Assembly: GCA_019722365.1 (NCBI GenBank)
Contig: JADFUC010000173.1
Location: 33,679-97,678, forward strand
Length of the DNA: 64,000 nt
Direction of reading: 5' to 3'
Origin: Lithospermum erythrorhizon
Taxonomy: Eukaryota > Streptophyta > Magnoliopsida > Boraginales > Boraginaceae
The position numbers and the translations under genes are program-made. Under the pieces are notes generated by a model. That model worked only from the letters and a program-made list of their open reading frames with translations. It had not been told where the DNA came from and did no database searches. Positions within the stretch are counted from its first letter, which is position 1. Every line of letters begins with the position of its first letter. Of this stretch, positions 26,101-40,100 are shown piece after piece.

Positions 26101-26229
26101 GCGCGAACTTGCTCCAAGACTACCCAAGAATGCCATAGGGCATAGTTCAAAGTAGATTTAGTCCGGAAATGTTACTAGAAACAGTTTAGAATAGCCAGTC
26201 AAATATGTCCCTGATTAAGAACTAGCCTC

Positions 26230-26720
26230 AAAGAGACGCTTTCTGCCCCTGCATGACTTGCCTATCCTCAGTCTTAAAGTTCAAACTATTTGTATGGACG
26301 CCAAGAGTGCTTTTCTAAACGGAGTAGTACAAGAGGGGAGGTTCCATGGGAACAACCGAAAGGATTTATTGATGTTCAACATCCGTAATAACATGTACAA
26401 ACTTAAGAAAGCTCTCTATGGTCTCAGCAGCTCGCACGAAAGTACGGTAGGCTTAGACCACTGTGGTTTCACCGCCGAATAATGGCTACACCATTGGGAG
26501 TCATACACTTGCCATCAAGAAAGAACATTTGTGGCTCAAATTTACGTTGATTTATAGTGTCTTGAGGAGGCCAAACCACCGTAAAGAAGTTCGTGGGAAT
26601 ATTGGAGAGTTTGAGATTTGTACGCGGAGTAACCAGCGATTTTCTAGGGTTCCATCAACTAAAATGGAAGATGATATTCATTCCCTGCCACCATGCCAAG
26701 AATATTATTAAGAACCCATC
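26230..26720 (+). pseudogene. Reverse transcriptase remnant of the SIRE-like element
   Basis: The frame at 26258-26482 contains ICMDAKSAFLNGVVQE and NNMYKLKKALYGLSS, clear copia RT motifs (DVKSAFLNG, VYKLKKALYGLKQAP). Between and after these, short scrambled stretches break the match. Further pieces resemble SHTLAIKK, a degraded VDD region (about 26.55 kb), GEFE and DFLGF in other frames. Orientation and order continue the integrase at 16.6-17.45 kb. Confidence 0.8.
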
Positions 26721-26959
26721 GAGTCCTCGAAACAAAAGAACTCCTTGCAACTCACCTAAGTATCAAGGATTTAAACAAAGTCATGAGTCTTGTAAAGAGA
26801 AAGTTTTACCACTGAAGAACTGATACAGCTCACCTTGTGGGGCAAGAAGGAGAATCGCTAAATCCTAAAAGAAAAGTTTACGAACTCGGTCAAGAGAATC
26901 TCAACATGCAAGGCACGAGAATCTATGTGGACCTCTAGTACTTAATTATTCTCTCAGTA

Positions 26960-27330
26960 AATTAAGAAACACGAGAGTGTTAGTACATTCTGAGGACGTT
27001 TGTGGAAACAATCTTATTCCAAGTGGTTCAAAGAAAAGCAAAATTCGTGTCACTTTCCACGGCCGGCCGAATATATAATCGCCGAAAGCGAATGTGACTC
27101 AATTAATCTGACAATAGGCACAAACCTAGAGCTGCCACTTAATACTCAGGACAAATACGAGCGATCAGATTTCCAAAAAAATCCAAGGCAGTTGTCAAAT
27201 TTTGACTAAGAAACAGACAAATACATCACTTCATTAGAAATTGCAGAACAACATGTTCGAAACATTGTAAGAAGGAGCAAGAATCAATATATTCTTACTA
27301 AGGACTGGGGCATGTAATCTGTTCTGTATC
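26960..27330 (+). pseudogene. RNase H remnant of the SIRE-like element
   Basis: The frame at 27000-27209 carries KWFKEKQNS, AEYIIAESEC and DSINLT, matching the copia pattern SKKQNSVALST, AEAEYIAA and SAINLTKNP. Downstream pieces near 27.28-27.32 kb resemble the C-terminal end of pol. The RNase H active-site region is recognisable but broken. Confidence 0.7.
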
Positions 27331-27339
27331 CGAACCGTC

Positions 27340-29470
27340 ATTGGATTATGTAACTAAATAAGAATTAGGCCCAACGTTAAATAACGAAGTGCAGGAGCCA
27401 GTTGCTATAAATAATCGATTTAAAATTGGCCTAAATTCAAGTATTTTTGAAAATATACATTTGGCTTTTATATTCACCCACCCACCAAAATGCAAACACA
27501 CAGTCTTTATATATCGGCAATTTCATAAACTCTTCCACATTCAACCTCTCAACCTCTCCAAAATTCTTACACCTGCCAAAAGCTCCCTAAAAATAAACAT
27601 TAATTCTCTCAAAGAACGTATAAGGCACGCATGCGTTAAGAACCTTGACTGACTTGGGGAACCGTTCTATTGTGTTATCCCTCCTCCGGGCAGGCCACCG
27701 TAAGAACCTAAATAATCACCGGCCAACTAAGCCGGGTTATGGAAACCAAGTAAATATGCAAGAGTACCTGTTCTGTAACTGCAGAATTTCAAAGTATCCA
27801 ACCCAAATTGATTTTGCGATAAAGTGATAATGTAGGCGCAAGATAAACCTAGTACACCTCGAAAATTGGCTTTGCTCCAATTTCACAAGAGGCTTCCATT
27901 AAATGATGTAGGTGTTAATCCACCTATTAAACCGCCTTGGCGAGTCAAATAAAATTACGATACTCACCCCTCTCAAGATTCAACCTCTGGGCCAATTTCT
28001 ACCAACAGCCAGTGATGAACAAGCAGTGGCATCATGTAAGTCAGGGCCCTGTGACTTTGTTCGAAACCATCTGGTTACTGTACAGCATTTAATTTACATT
28101 AGCTGGGCCAGACCATCGATCGCTTAGTAAAAAGCAATGGGATACACAGTGGCTGCAGCCGGGAGCAGGCAAGGTGTTTAGCTTAGGGGAGATTCTTCCA
28201 ACATCATGAAATGCTGAGCCTAAAGACCTTGAAAGCCAGAAAGCAGGCGTAGAAAAGTGTAGCCAGAAGGCTGTAAATAAAAAGAAATACAAAGTTTGTC
28301 TCTGTAAGAGAAATGGAATGAGATTTCACAATCTGGTGTATACTAAGAGTCACTGACCTCAAATCGAACCAACAGTTGTGTTGATCAAGTGATGTAGTAT
28401 GAGGCCGTATTGGCTGAATTTTATGGGAAAGATTATGTCATGAAAGTGAAGTTTTGCAAAGGAAGAACATTCTGGCTTTCCGAGAGATTTCAAGCTACTT
28501 AAGTTAAATAATCAAAACATACATCGAGCATTCTTCAAGAGGAGGCTTCAACTGATGAATATATCAGCCTCATTGGCCACTATCATCGTGGAATCCATCG
28601 TCGCTTATCCTACGAACTGAGCAAACCAGGGCCCGGTGTATCATAAGCGGCTCAAGTGACACATCTTTAAATTCAATCCCACGGTTAATAAATAAAAACA
28701 TGGCCTACACGTCTAACAGATCCACCTCCTCAAGCTTCAGGTGATATCACTGGCGAGTTCTATTGCGTATGAGCTCAAGGTTTGGCCGGCCAAAACAATG
28801 CTTAGTTTCCAAGTCTGACTTCACAAGTTCTATCACATCTCAGGCCTACCTCCAAACAATAAAATGTCGTTTAGATTCTGGAGAATGTTGCTCTGCATGG
28901 GCCGGAGCATGTACAATACTGAGATCATCTTGATCAAGCAAGTGGATCATAAGCAGCCAGGCGAAACTAAGCCCATTGTCAAGTTCAGCCTTACGATTAA
29001 AGGCTGAGATTTGTGGGAAGACAGCTAAGTCTCTCACCATGCTGATAAGCGCCAGCGCAGCGAGGCGCGACGCTAAATGTGAATAATTTCGAGTCCGGAC
29101 TGCACTCCTGAAATGCCGCCAGCCTTCGCCAAAGCTCCAAGGGCATGAAATTAAGTTGGCCAAGCAGGCATCTAAGCTAAAATGGCTTGGGCTGGAACCG
29201 CGAACTAAGATTGGCGCTTCTCTGTGGCCTGAAATAATCCGTCTGCCAATGCTTCATTGCACTCAAGGGTATGGGCCTTTCTTTCTGGCATGTATAGGCT
29301 ATATTTGTTTCAGGCTTGGGTCCATATGCAACAGTGAGTCACTCTACTACTACTTATTATTACTGCTGATGATTTGCCATTGCTCACCGCTTGCTTGACT
29401 GCTTGATCATATCTTAACACTCAGGTTTATCCCGCCTCATCTTTCTTTAATATGGATTTTATTTAAAACC
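27340..29470 (+). pseudogene. Post-pol region of the SIRE-like element, possible third ORF relic
   Basis: This 2.1-kb stretch between pol and the right LTR has no long frame. A segment near 28.40-28.50 kb reads EFYGKDYVMKVKFCKGRTF, which recalls the start of the domain found in the extra ORF after pol in some SIRE-type elements (EFY... with a V.V.G or KGR motif). Later fragments (VTHL, MAYTSNRS) would fit but are weak. SIRE-type elements are known for an extra, sometimes env-like, ORF here; the identification is inference. A G/C-rich spot lies at 29.05-29.08 kb. Confidence 0.3.
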
Positions 29471-29479
29471 ACCCAAATT

Positions 29480-30300
29480 CAGAAGTCATGACGCAATGCT
29501 GCCAATCTGCTTTGTCCGCTGACGGCCCGCACACGTATTGAATATATTGATTTTATCTGACTGCTATTAAAACGACATGGCCTGAAGGCACACTCATGAT
29601 TTTTACTATGACTCAGCATGTTCTGTTTTTCTTTTCTAATCAACGAATCCTGTACAGTCTATTGAGATTCAAAGGAAATTAAATAGAAAAGTAAACAATT
29701 GGAGTTTCTAAGAGACCATTCATCTTCTATTGAAAGTTGTTTGGATCTTCATCAAGATCCTTCCAAGACAGTAGAATCGAAAACCCTATAATTGTTATAT
29801 AGTGTTAAATCAAGGTTAACCATCAAGACAATTTAATAAAAATAGCATCACAAGAAATCGTTAATAATAAAACCGCTTTTGTTTTGTTGTAGATCGTGGC
29901 TTTCTGCAGTGAAAATTCCTCCGATCTTCTAAACTGAATGTATCGACGCCAGAACCTCATGCGACAACTACCTAGAGCTCTATTTGTATTTCAACCAAAC
30001 ACTAAAGGAGTCATTGACAAGTGTTGATCCTTGACCCTCAGATAAAGGAATAGCAAGGCGAATGATCGGCCTAGAAATCTGTATCAACTCCATTTTGTTT
30101 AAAATTTTCTGGCAAAGTTCGCCTCTGCATTTATGATCCGAACTCCAAGTACCACTGCAAGGTTTTATTTTCAGATACTTTCAAGTTATGTTAGCTTATC
30201 AACTCAGATTGATCATTGATCACAACCCCAGATTGCCAGAATAATTTTTCAGCAATTATGAAGAACAAAAAAACAGTCATAATCATTAAGTTAAAATGGA
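29480..30300 (+). repeat. 3' LTR of the SIRE-like element
   Basis: Partner of 13.69-14.5 kb, with the shared landmarks given there. Similarity fades near 30.29 kb. The copies differ by many short indels as well as substitutions. Confidence 0.75.
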
Positions 30301-32090
30301 GCTTCTAATGCTTCCAGGACCAACAACAATCGTATGTATCAAGGTCTATTGACGAATGGATTGGAAATACATTATCATGGAATAATTTTGCTTTAATAGT
30401 TAGGCAAGAGTTAGGTAATGGAAATTTAGTCTTACCAAATAAATTAAACAAGGTCTCTGTATATCATTTAATATTTCATTAAATTAGGTTGTTCAATTTA
30501 CAGCGACTGAGTTATCAGCACGGGAAGACATGATCAAGTAAAAAACAGGGTCATTAACCACATTCCAACGTTGCATGTTTTAATAAATTATTCCTAAATG
30601 CAAATCTTCCGTTGTAGGTGCAAATATGATTCTTCGAATTATTACTCTCAACAACTTGTACATACATACAGATGCTTTTCATTACTATAATAATACACAT
30701 ACGGATGTAAAACACATGATCACACAAGTGTTTAGAGACATTTAGTCCAGTACACGAGGAACCTTCTGCAATATTGACCACCAGATTTTCAAGGCCTATC
30801 ATTGAACGATTTAATCCTAGACAGAATATAATTAAATATAATAAGGGATTAGAAGTTATCAAAGAAATCGTGTAAGGACACTACACCAACAAAAGATTCC
30901 AATTATTTGAGACTAAAATCTAATTGAGTAGGAGTAGTGCTGGGGATTTAGATGAAAGAGGATTCAATTATATAAATAGATTCTTCATAAAATTATTTAT
31001 CGATATTATTTCTCATTTTAAGTGTAATATTTTTTCGTTCAAAATCGATAAAGTATTAAAATGTGTTAATATCCTCGAAGTTAGTGATAACCAGTCAAAG
31101 CCTAAAAAATTTTGGTTCAAACCTCAATTAAGACATGTTTCTATGGAGTATGCATGTTGCAATCACTCGACTCGATAACACGTATATGATATGTTTGAGG
31201 CCACAGCCCAACCATCTATTATTAACTTCTATTGGGTGCAAACATTGATCCGCCCTTATCTAATGTATACCTTAAAGATTATATAAAATAAAAGCTATGC
31301 ATTTACTTAGTTGGAAGTCACCAACAGAGATCTTTGGGACCCAACATATATTATCAGCATCCACTCATCCTTTATTTTAGTTTATGACACAAAGATTCAC
31401 AAAAAAGATGGAAGATCATGAAACAAAATAGTTTCGTACAATCAATATTACTATCTTAATTTGTTCCTACTAACATTCATCATTGCTATCTCATGATTCA
31501 ACGGAACCTCACATTGGCCCTTGCTATTGACTATTGTTGGGGTGTCTTTTTTTTCATTACATTTTCACTTTAAAAATCTACATTCCTGAATTTCCTTTCT
31601 TCCTGAGGGTGAATTTGCTTCTCAAGACTCTAGCTTTAAAGTAGCTTCCCGTAGTTCATTTTATACAATTATTATGTTTAGAGATCCACCAAATTGTTTT
31701 CAATGATGAATTTTAAGCAGGCCCTCTAGGTTGTTGAGAATGCGAGATCGACAATAAAATCCGATCCGTTTGGTTCTTTGCTACCAGTTGCCAAGCAATC
31801 ACAAATGTGCCAAAACTATAGTTAGACACATTATTGTTATGAGCACACATTATTGTTATGAGAATGAATTGTCGAAAGTCCTAACTCCAAAATAGTACCA
31901 AAAAGCTATAGTTTGATACCAATACAAATAGTTTATTTTAGTTTAATGCAGATTTTAATTTTAATTTCTGGAGTATGGTTATTATGGTCCTTAATTAATT
32001 ATTTCCTCTCCGTTTTTTTTAAAATTTCCAAACATATTTTTCCAGCACGTGATTTGTTGCAGTTATTCATAATTAGGCGGCCTGTTTTGA
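30300..32090. other. AT-rich intergenic DNA between elements
   Basis: No supported gene. The open frames here have no recognisable domain and an AT-driven composition. Contains the short tandem duplication at 31.83 kb. The sequence looks less scrambled than the copia bodies. Confidence 0.5.
31827..31862. repeat. Short perfect tandem duplication
   Basis: ACACATTATTGTTATGAG occurs twice, one directly after the other with a one-to-two base joint (about 31827 and 31846). Most simply a slippage or repair duplication. Confidence 0.8.
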
Positions 32091-32270
32091 ATCCGACTAT
32101 TAAACGCTTCAATTCTGGGCCGAACGTGGCTCTGGGAAGCATATCTCGCCCGCCCGATTCAACTGAACATCAATTTGCATTCGCCCAGATTCAATTCTTT
32201 TGATAGGGAAGAGGTTCGGCTCGGGATTTGGCTCGATTTTTTCGAACGGTTCGAAAAACTCGCCCGTGAT
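32090..32270 (-). repeat. GC-richer subterminal-like segment downstream of the hAT gene
   Basis: Read on the minus strand it contains CGGGCGAG, TTCGAACCGTTCGAA (a palindrome) and repeated CGGGC/GAGCC motifs, the kind of subterminal sequence hAT elements carry. It lies about 0.8 kb beyond the 3' end of the transposase. No exact terminal inverted repeat was found. Confidence 0.35.
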
Positions 32271-32999
32271 ACATTTTTTTAAAAATAACAGCATATCAAA
32301 TTAAAATGCAGCAATAAAAGAAACGGCGAAATATTAATTACAGCCCAACATCCAACGCTTAAAAGTCCTAAATTAGGCCTGTATAGCAGGCGTCACAAGC
32401 ACCATGATTGCCATGCCAAGATACGCATGAATCAAATCACCTCTCAAAGACGCATGGTTGTTGAACCGCTTCACAATAAATATGCTTGATCGATTTTCAA
32501 TAATACTAATTTCATCATCGCCTTAAAAACCGTGAATAAAATTCCATAATTACAAAACCAAACCAAGTCTGCAATAAATTCCAATAAACGAAAATAGTCC
32601 CAACATCCCAATGTGTCTAAAAATGACAAATAAAAGTACGAAATAAATAGACCAAGATATGTCACAGAAAGTCGAAATACCAAACAAATTCCAATTTAAC
32701 TGTGTTTCTTTCCTATTTTATGGTTTTTCTTTTAGTGTTTTGCTTACCATTGTGGCCTTGGTCATTGGTCATTTAATAGGATGACAACCGAACCTCGTAA
32801 GATTGAGTAGCAGGGCAAGTAGGGTACAACTATAATAAATAATAGCAAAGAAGTAGTCCAGTAAGCAACAAAAACAAATTAAAACAAAAATAACAAAATC
32901 GAAACAAAGAGAGAAAATACCAGCGGGCATCGTATCGATCTCAGATCTTCTGTATTCCCACCAATTGATCAATATCTATTAAAAATGAAGTCAACAACT

Positions 33000-34800
33000 T
33001 GGTTGAATAGAAAAGTTAAAAAGTAAGAAAAGGTAAAAATAAGAATAAAACATACCTCTGGAAGATCGAATGCCATAAGCAGCCTTGATAATCTCCACAA
33101 AGTAGACTCTATCGACGCTATCAATCATCCTCAAATCAGTGATCATGTGATTCGAGGCAATGGCTAATTGAATGGATAAATGTCCATAGCCATCTTCGAC
33201 AATATTTTCACCTCCCCTCATTCCTTTCCACCAGCCCAAGAACATCAAAGTATTCACATTAGGAAAAATAGTTTCTCACACACAGATTCCGTGTCCGTTT
33301 TTTCTAGTGCCACGCTTGCGCTTCACTCTAGATTCATCATATTCTTCTTTTGTTAATCAAGTAAAGGTTGCTTGGGCATCCTATCACGGTTCAGTGGGCT
33401 TGCCTTTATCATCACCATATACTACAACATACCTGATCATAAAGATCATCAAACTCTTAAACACAGCTCTAATCTAAATTTTCATAATCTAAGGGATACA
33501 TCGATTCAGAAGCAAACTTGATCATAACCTTCTTATACCTAGATCTAGAATCGAACCGTTAAAACAAATCAATTCTTCCCAATATTTATCATACTTAAGT
33601 GATATACCCTTAGAGCCACAGCTCTATATGTTTGCAGTAACATTTATCCAATTGAATATTTATCAATTCCTTAACCTGCATTTAACTCAATCAAGAATGT
33701 ATTAATAAAGCAGGATAATTGCCGCCACTAATCAAATTATTACATCCAGAACACCTCAAGAAATTCACACACCCCTGCGAACTTCAGGCCCATTCAAATC
33801 GTAGGACAAGACCAAGAAGGCTTCATCATCCTCTCCAAATTTATAGCACGCCTATACTTATAGGCGTGAGACAATATCACATAAGTTGAATTCATCTAAA
33901 GGTTATTATCTAACACTAACTTAGTAGATGGCACCGTAAGTTAATCCTATGTTCATTAAAATGAATGACATCCACAACCAAACAAGAACTTAACACCTTC
34001 TCTAAATCACATCGCCTACTTTCTCATTCCTTTTTAACCCATTTTAACCAAAGAAAAATCATTATACAAGTAATAACACCTAAAATGAAAACAATACTCA
34101 TTCAATACAAATTTTGAAATGTAGTTATAATCTTTTCTTAAAATATCAATACAAATATCATTAAAGACTCAAAAAGATTATCAACCGTAAATGTAAGAAA
34201 CTTTATCACTAATTTCATAGAATTTGGGCAACTCTATGTGTACTTTAGCTAATGCTACACCATTAAGGCAAGGGACAATAACAAAGATAAAACCCTTTTC
34301 TGCAGATTCCAATTCCTATCAACATAGTGACAAGTAATAACCATATATCCTATCCTCTGAAACCAGACCACCAACAATCAGTTGTTAACCCAACCCTAGC
34401 AACCTTACTCAAAAGTCCCTTAATTTTAACCCTTTCATTTTCAAAAACAGCAAAGCATTCTTTCCTAACCAAATACCTACTGATTTTTCTATAATGAGGA
34501 GTGTAGGCTTTCAGAAACTCATTAAACACCTTATGCTCAACTATTATGAAAGGATATTCACAAGCAGTTAATCATACGAGTACCAAGAAGTACCTTTGGG
34601 TGAAAAATCAAATGTGTAATCGTAATAACTACCTTTAAATGTGAAGTTTCAGATTGTACAAATTTAGAACCATCGATTTCCACACTCGCAACCTCTTTAG
34701 AAAGAATGGTGCCCACCGGGCACGCTAATTTCAAAATGTCTAATCAACGCGATGTTGCATTCTTTTAGCTCGTCGACGTGTTTCTAACTACGCCGCTGCA
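33000..34800 (-). pseudogene. hAT-superfamily transposase remnant
   Basis: Minus-strand frames spell a hAT (Ac-like/DAYSLEEPER type) transposase in order: VEHKVFNEFLKAYTP and YRKISRYLVRKECF near 34.4-34.55 kb, then KIKGLLSKVARVGLTTDCWW (RNase H-like fold with its first Asp region), IGYMVITCHYVDRNW, then a KYWEELICF piece near 33.57 kb, and finally FLGWWKG with LSIQLAIASNHMITD-like sequence near 33.1-33.2 kb, matching the C-terminal dimerisation region (LDWWK...IPISTVASESAFS) in altered form. At least two frameshifts and stops interrupt it. Intact hAT transposases excise and reinsert DNA elements with 8-bp target duplications; the last exon-like frame (33257-32991) ends at a possible GTATGT donor. 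Confidence 0.72.
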
Positions 34801-35140
34801 CATTTATTTTTCTTTTTTTCCACCGTGCATCACAACGTGCTTAAACGATCCCAAACCATGCCATGCCAGTTTGTTTATTATCGATCAAAGAATTATCTCA
34901 TCGCCTCAACAAGGCATCTCTCTCATTCGATCAAGAATCCTCTATATTACTCTCAACCGAATCTCCAAAATTTCAACATCCCCACTCAATTGAAATTCAT
35001 CGTATCTTTATTCAAGATACCATTTCATCATCATTATCCGTAGGGGGTTATCCGAATTCGTGGGGGCAAAGGCCTCAAGATAACAAACGAAAAGCAATCT
35101 ATATTAGACTAATTAAGAAAATTAAACGCTTTAATTAAAA
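34801..35140. other. Upstream region of the hAT remnant
   Basis: The overlapping open frames at 34778-35138 are on the opposite strand and have no recognisable content. The region is probably the 5' UTR or promoter side of the transposase gene. Confidence 0.35.
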
Positions 35141-35770
35141 GGCCAATCACAAAATTATTTAAACGAATTACAAAATCGAAACCTCGTTACAAAATCAAAG
35201 TTCTTAATCAAAACTCCTAATTAGAAATTATTTAATCGAATTACAAAATCAAAACCCCTAATTACAAAATCAAACCTCAATTAAAAACCCTAATTAGGAA
35301 ATTATTTAATTGAATTATAAATTTAAACCCTAATTACAAAATCAAACTCCATCAAAACCCTAATTAGGAAATTATTTAATCAATTACAAAATCAAACCTT
35401 AATTACAAAATTGAACCCCTAATTAAACCTAATTGTGAAAATATTTAATCAATTACAAAATCAAAAACCCTAATTAGGAAAGTATTTAATCAATTACAAA
35501 ATTGAACCCTGAATAATACCAATTACAAAATCATTTAATTAATTATAAAATCATGTGAATTAAACTTAAATCCCAAATCGAAACCCTAAACCCCTAATCA
35601 AACCCTAATTCCCAAATCAAACCTGCACTAATAATTAAAACCCTAATCTCAAATTGAAACCCTAATTACAAAATTGAAACCCAATTCCCAAATCAAACCC
35701 TAATTCCCAAATCGAAACCCCTAATTAATAATTTGCCCCAAAAACTCCGAAACCCTAATTACAAACAAAC
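35140..35770. repeat. 70-bp tandem array rich in CCCTAAT motifs
   Basis: CCCTAATTAGGAAATTATTTAA-type blocks (shortened here) recur at about 35217, 35288, 35358, 35428 and 35468, giving an interval of about 70 bp and once 40 bp. Between them are ATTACAAAATCAAA blocks. From about 35.55 kb the array degenerates into many AAACCCTAA and CCCAAATC motifs, reminiscent of but not identical to the plant telomere repeat TTTAGGG on the other strand. Confidence 0.8.
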
Positions 35771-35829
35771 ATCAAAAACAACATAACAAGAAATCAATGT
35801 TATTACAACTACAAAAAGAATACGCAACC

Positions 35830-36320
35830 TAAAATAAAAGAACTTATTCGATTTAAAATAGTCAACCCAAAGCTCAACCTGTATCTAACACAAATCAAAC
35901 GTAAAAAAAATTAACAATCGAACCCAATAACCGATAACAACATACTAACCAAGCCTATTACAAATAAAATCAAACATGCAAACTCAGATCATAAGAGTCA
36001 ACCTAAAGTCAACCTGCAGATCTAAACTTTATCCTAATTCGTAAAACGAAATAGTAACAATCAACCCAAACGACAACAAAGATACTCAACCGTTTATTAC
36101 AAAATAAAAATCAAACACGCAAACTCAAATCATAAGAGTCAACCTAAAAGTCAACTCAGATCTGTAAACTGTGATCCGACCGTAAAATGGAAATAAGAAT
36201 AATCGAACCCACAAATGATAATAAATATACTCAACTCAAGTGTATTACAACTCGAAAATCAAACATGCAAACCAAAATAACAATAATAGTCAACCTTAAA
36301 AGTCAACTTGTACCAAACAA
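35830..36320. repeat. Tandem array with units of about 141-148 bp
   Basis: Three copies of a unit containing AATCAAACATGCAAACT-type sequence (35971, 36112 and 36260), AGTCAACCTAAA, GATCT-AAACT and CAATCGAACCCA-type sequence. A partial fourth copy lies at the left (about 35.83-35.93 kb). It lies next to the 70-bp array and upstream of the hAT gene. Confidence 0.8.
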
Positions 36321-36689
36321 AAAGCAATGGATATGTCTCATCACACTCAACTAAGCATAACAAAGGCTCTATATGACATATTTTCGTAAGGTTACAACCG
36401 AGTAGCAGAAAAATTAGCCGAGAGAAATTTCTGCAGAAAGTATGCAGATTCTAAACGGGCAGCAGAAAGGAGCGAACGGTAGCCGATTGCAAGTAGCAGT
36501 AGATTTAAGAATTAACGCCAGACAAAATGCTACGGACTCTCAAGTCTCAAACGGGCGCGTTTGACGTGTGGATGGGCAGACAACATGGTGTTACAACGTG
36601 GACTCGTCCGCTTCATTGCATACCAACTGAAATAATACTCGAACGGTTCTACGGGTCACGAATACTCCATTTTTAACATTTGTGTCTCC

Positions 36690-36790
36690 GTTGATTTGTT
36701 TGCATCGAATCGAATTATTTCGAATCGAATATCAATCGAATCGAGTTTACGCTCATTTACAGCCTAACTCGAATCAATTAAATATATAGG
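36690..36790 (-). repeat. Possible transposon terminus with nested TCGAAT repeats
   Basis: On the minus strand, GGCTGTAAATGAGC is followed by repeated CGATTCGA and TTCGAAAT motifs. Many plant DNA elements begin with a GGCTGTAAA-(C/T)GAGC sequence followed by CGAG-type repeats. It could be the outer end of the hAT element (whose gene runs on the same strand), but no matching other end was proved. Confidence 0.3.
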
Positions 36791-37009
36791 AATATACACT
36801 ACTATACATATTCCTTAGGAAACACAAATTAAATATCGCTTTTATGCATTATTTAAGTGATATTAAACAGAGCATTATTTATGTAAAAATGATATAAAGA
36901 ATTTCAGTATGAATAAAAGTATTATAGTCATTTGTGGACGAATTTTCTGTAAGTTTATCTTCATTTCTTTAATCATAGAGATTTTATGTCAATTCAACAA
37001 TAATAAGAA

Positions 37010-39610
<2,601 letters not shown>

Positions 39611-40100
39611 AGATACTAAAGAATGAAAGAAACACAAAATGTAAAAAGTAAAAATAAATATAAAAGTGCTTGTAGAAGCATTTTGTAAACTACAACATAG
39701 TTGCATAAGAGAGCATAATGCTTAGCGTGTTATTAAGTACAAATTAAAATTATTTAAACAAGTACTTAAATACGTTTAATGTTAAGCGCTAATTAAGACT
39801 GTAGATAGTGGAATTTTAATTAATAAAATTCATTTTTTATGGGTTTATTAATTTAATTAATTCTCAACCGATCACACATTACATCGCAGCTGACAGGTTC
39901 ACCCAGCCGACTAAATCTGCCGTGAGAAAATAATAGGTTCGCAGTGATTCAAGCACCGATATTAATTTTAAGGCTAAAATTAGTTTTTTATATTAAATGA
40001 ACCTAATTTTAAACCTATTATGTAGTTTCCAAAGCATATGTGGGTCAATCAAATCTAACCAAGAAATGCCTGCTAAATAAATAAACGCTTTTTGACCCAG
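39611..40100. other. Gap between gypsy LTR and Tork-like LTR
   Basis: AT-rich DNA with no supported feature. A short less AT-rich piece lies at 39.88-39.95 kb. Confidence 0.4.

Larger units (their letters stand above)
13690..30300 (+). mobile_element. SIRE-like Ty1/copia retrotransposon, split by a nested element
   Basis: Outer element of a nest. Long similar blocks at both ends (13.69-14.5 and 29.48-30.3 kb) are its LTR pair. Inside, on the + strand and in copia order, are gag (15.6 kb), integrase (16.7-17.5 kb), RT (26.2 kb), RNase H (27.0 kb) and a further 2.1-kb stretch before the right LTR, where SIRE-type elements carry an extra ORF. The integrase-RT gap (17.75-26.1 kb) is filled by a Tork-like element in the opposite direction. 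Removing it leaves about 8.2 kb. All coding parts are broken by frameshifts, so the element is dead as written. The SIRE assignment rests on the acidic gag segment and the RT wording. Confidence 0.7.

Noticed and set aside
28846..29398. Two divergent open frames of 105 and 80 residues
   Set aside because: No recognisable domain, Cys/Leu-rich low-information translations, and located inside a broken retrotransposon.
30924..31178. 84-residue + strand frame as a small gene
   Set aside because: AT-driven composition, no domain and no promoter or splice evidence.
35550..35760. AAACCCTAA-rich stretch as a telomere
   Set aside because: Motifs are irregular, mostly CCCTAAT and not the exact CCCTAAA repeat, and coding and element sequence lie on both sides.
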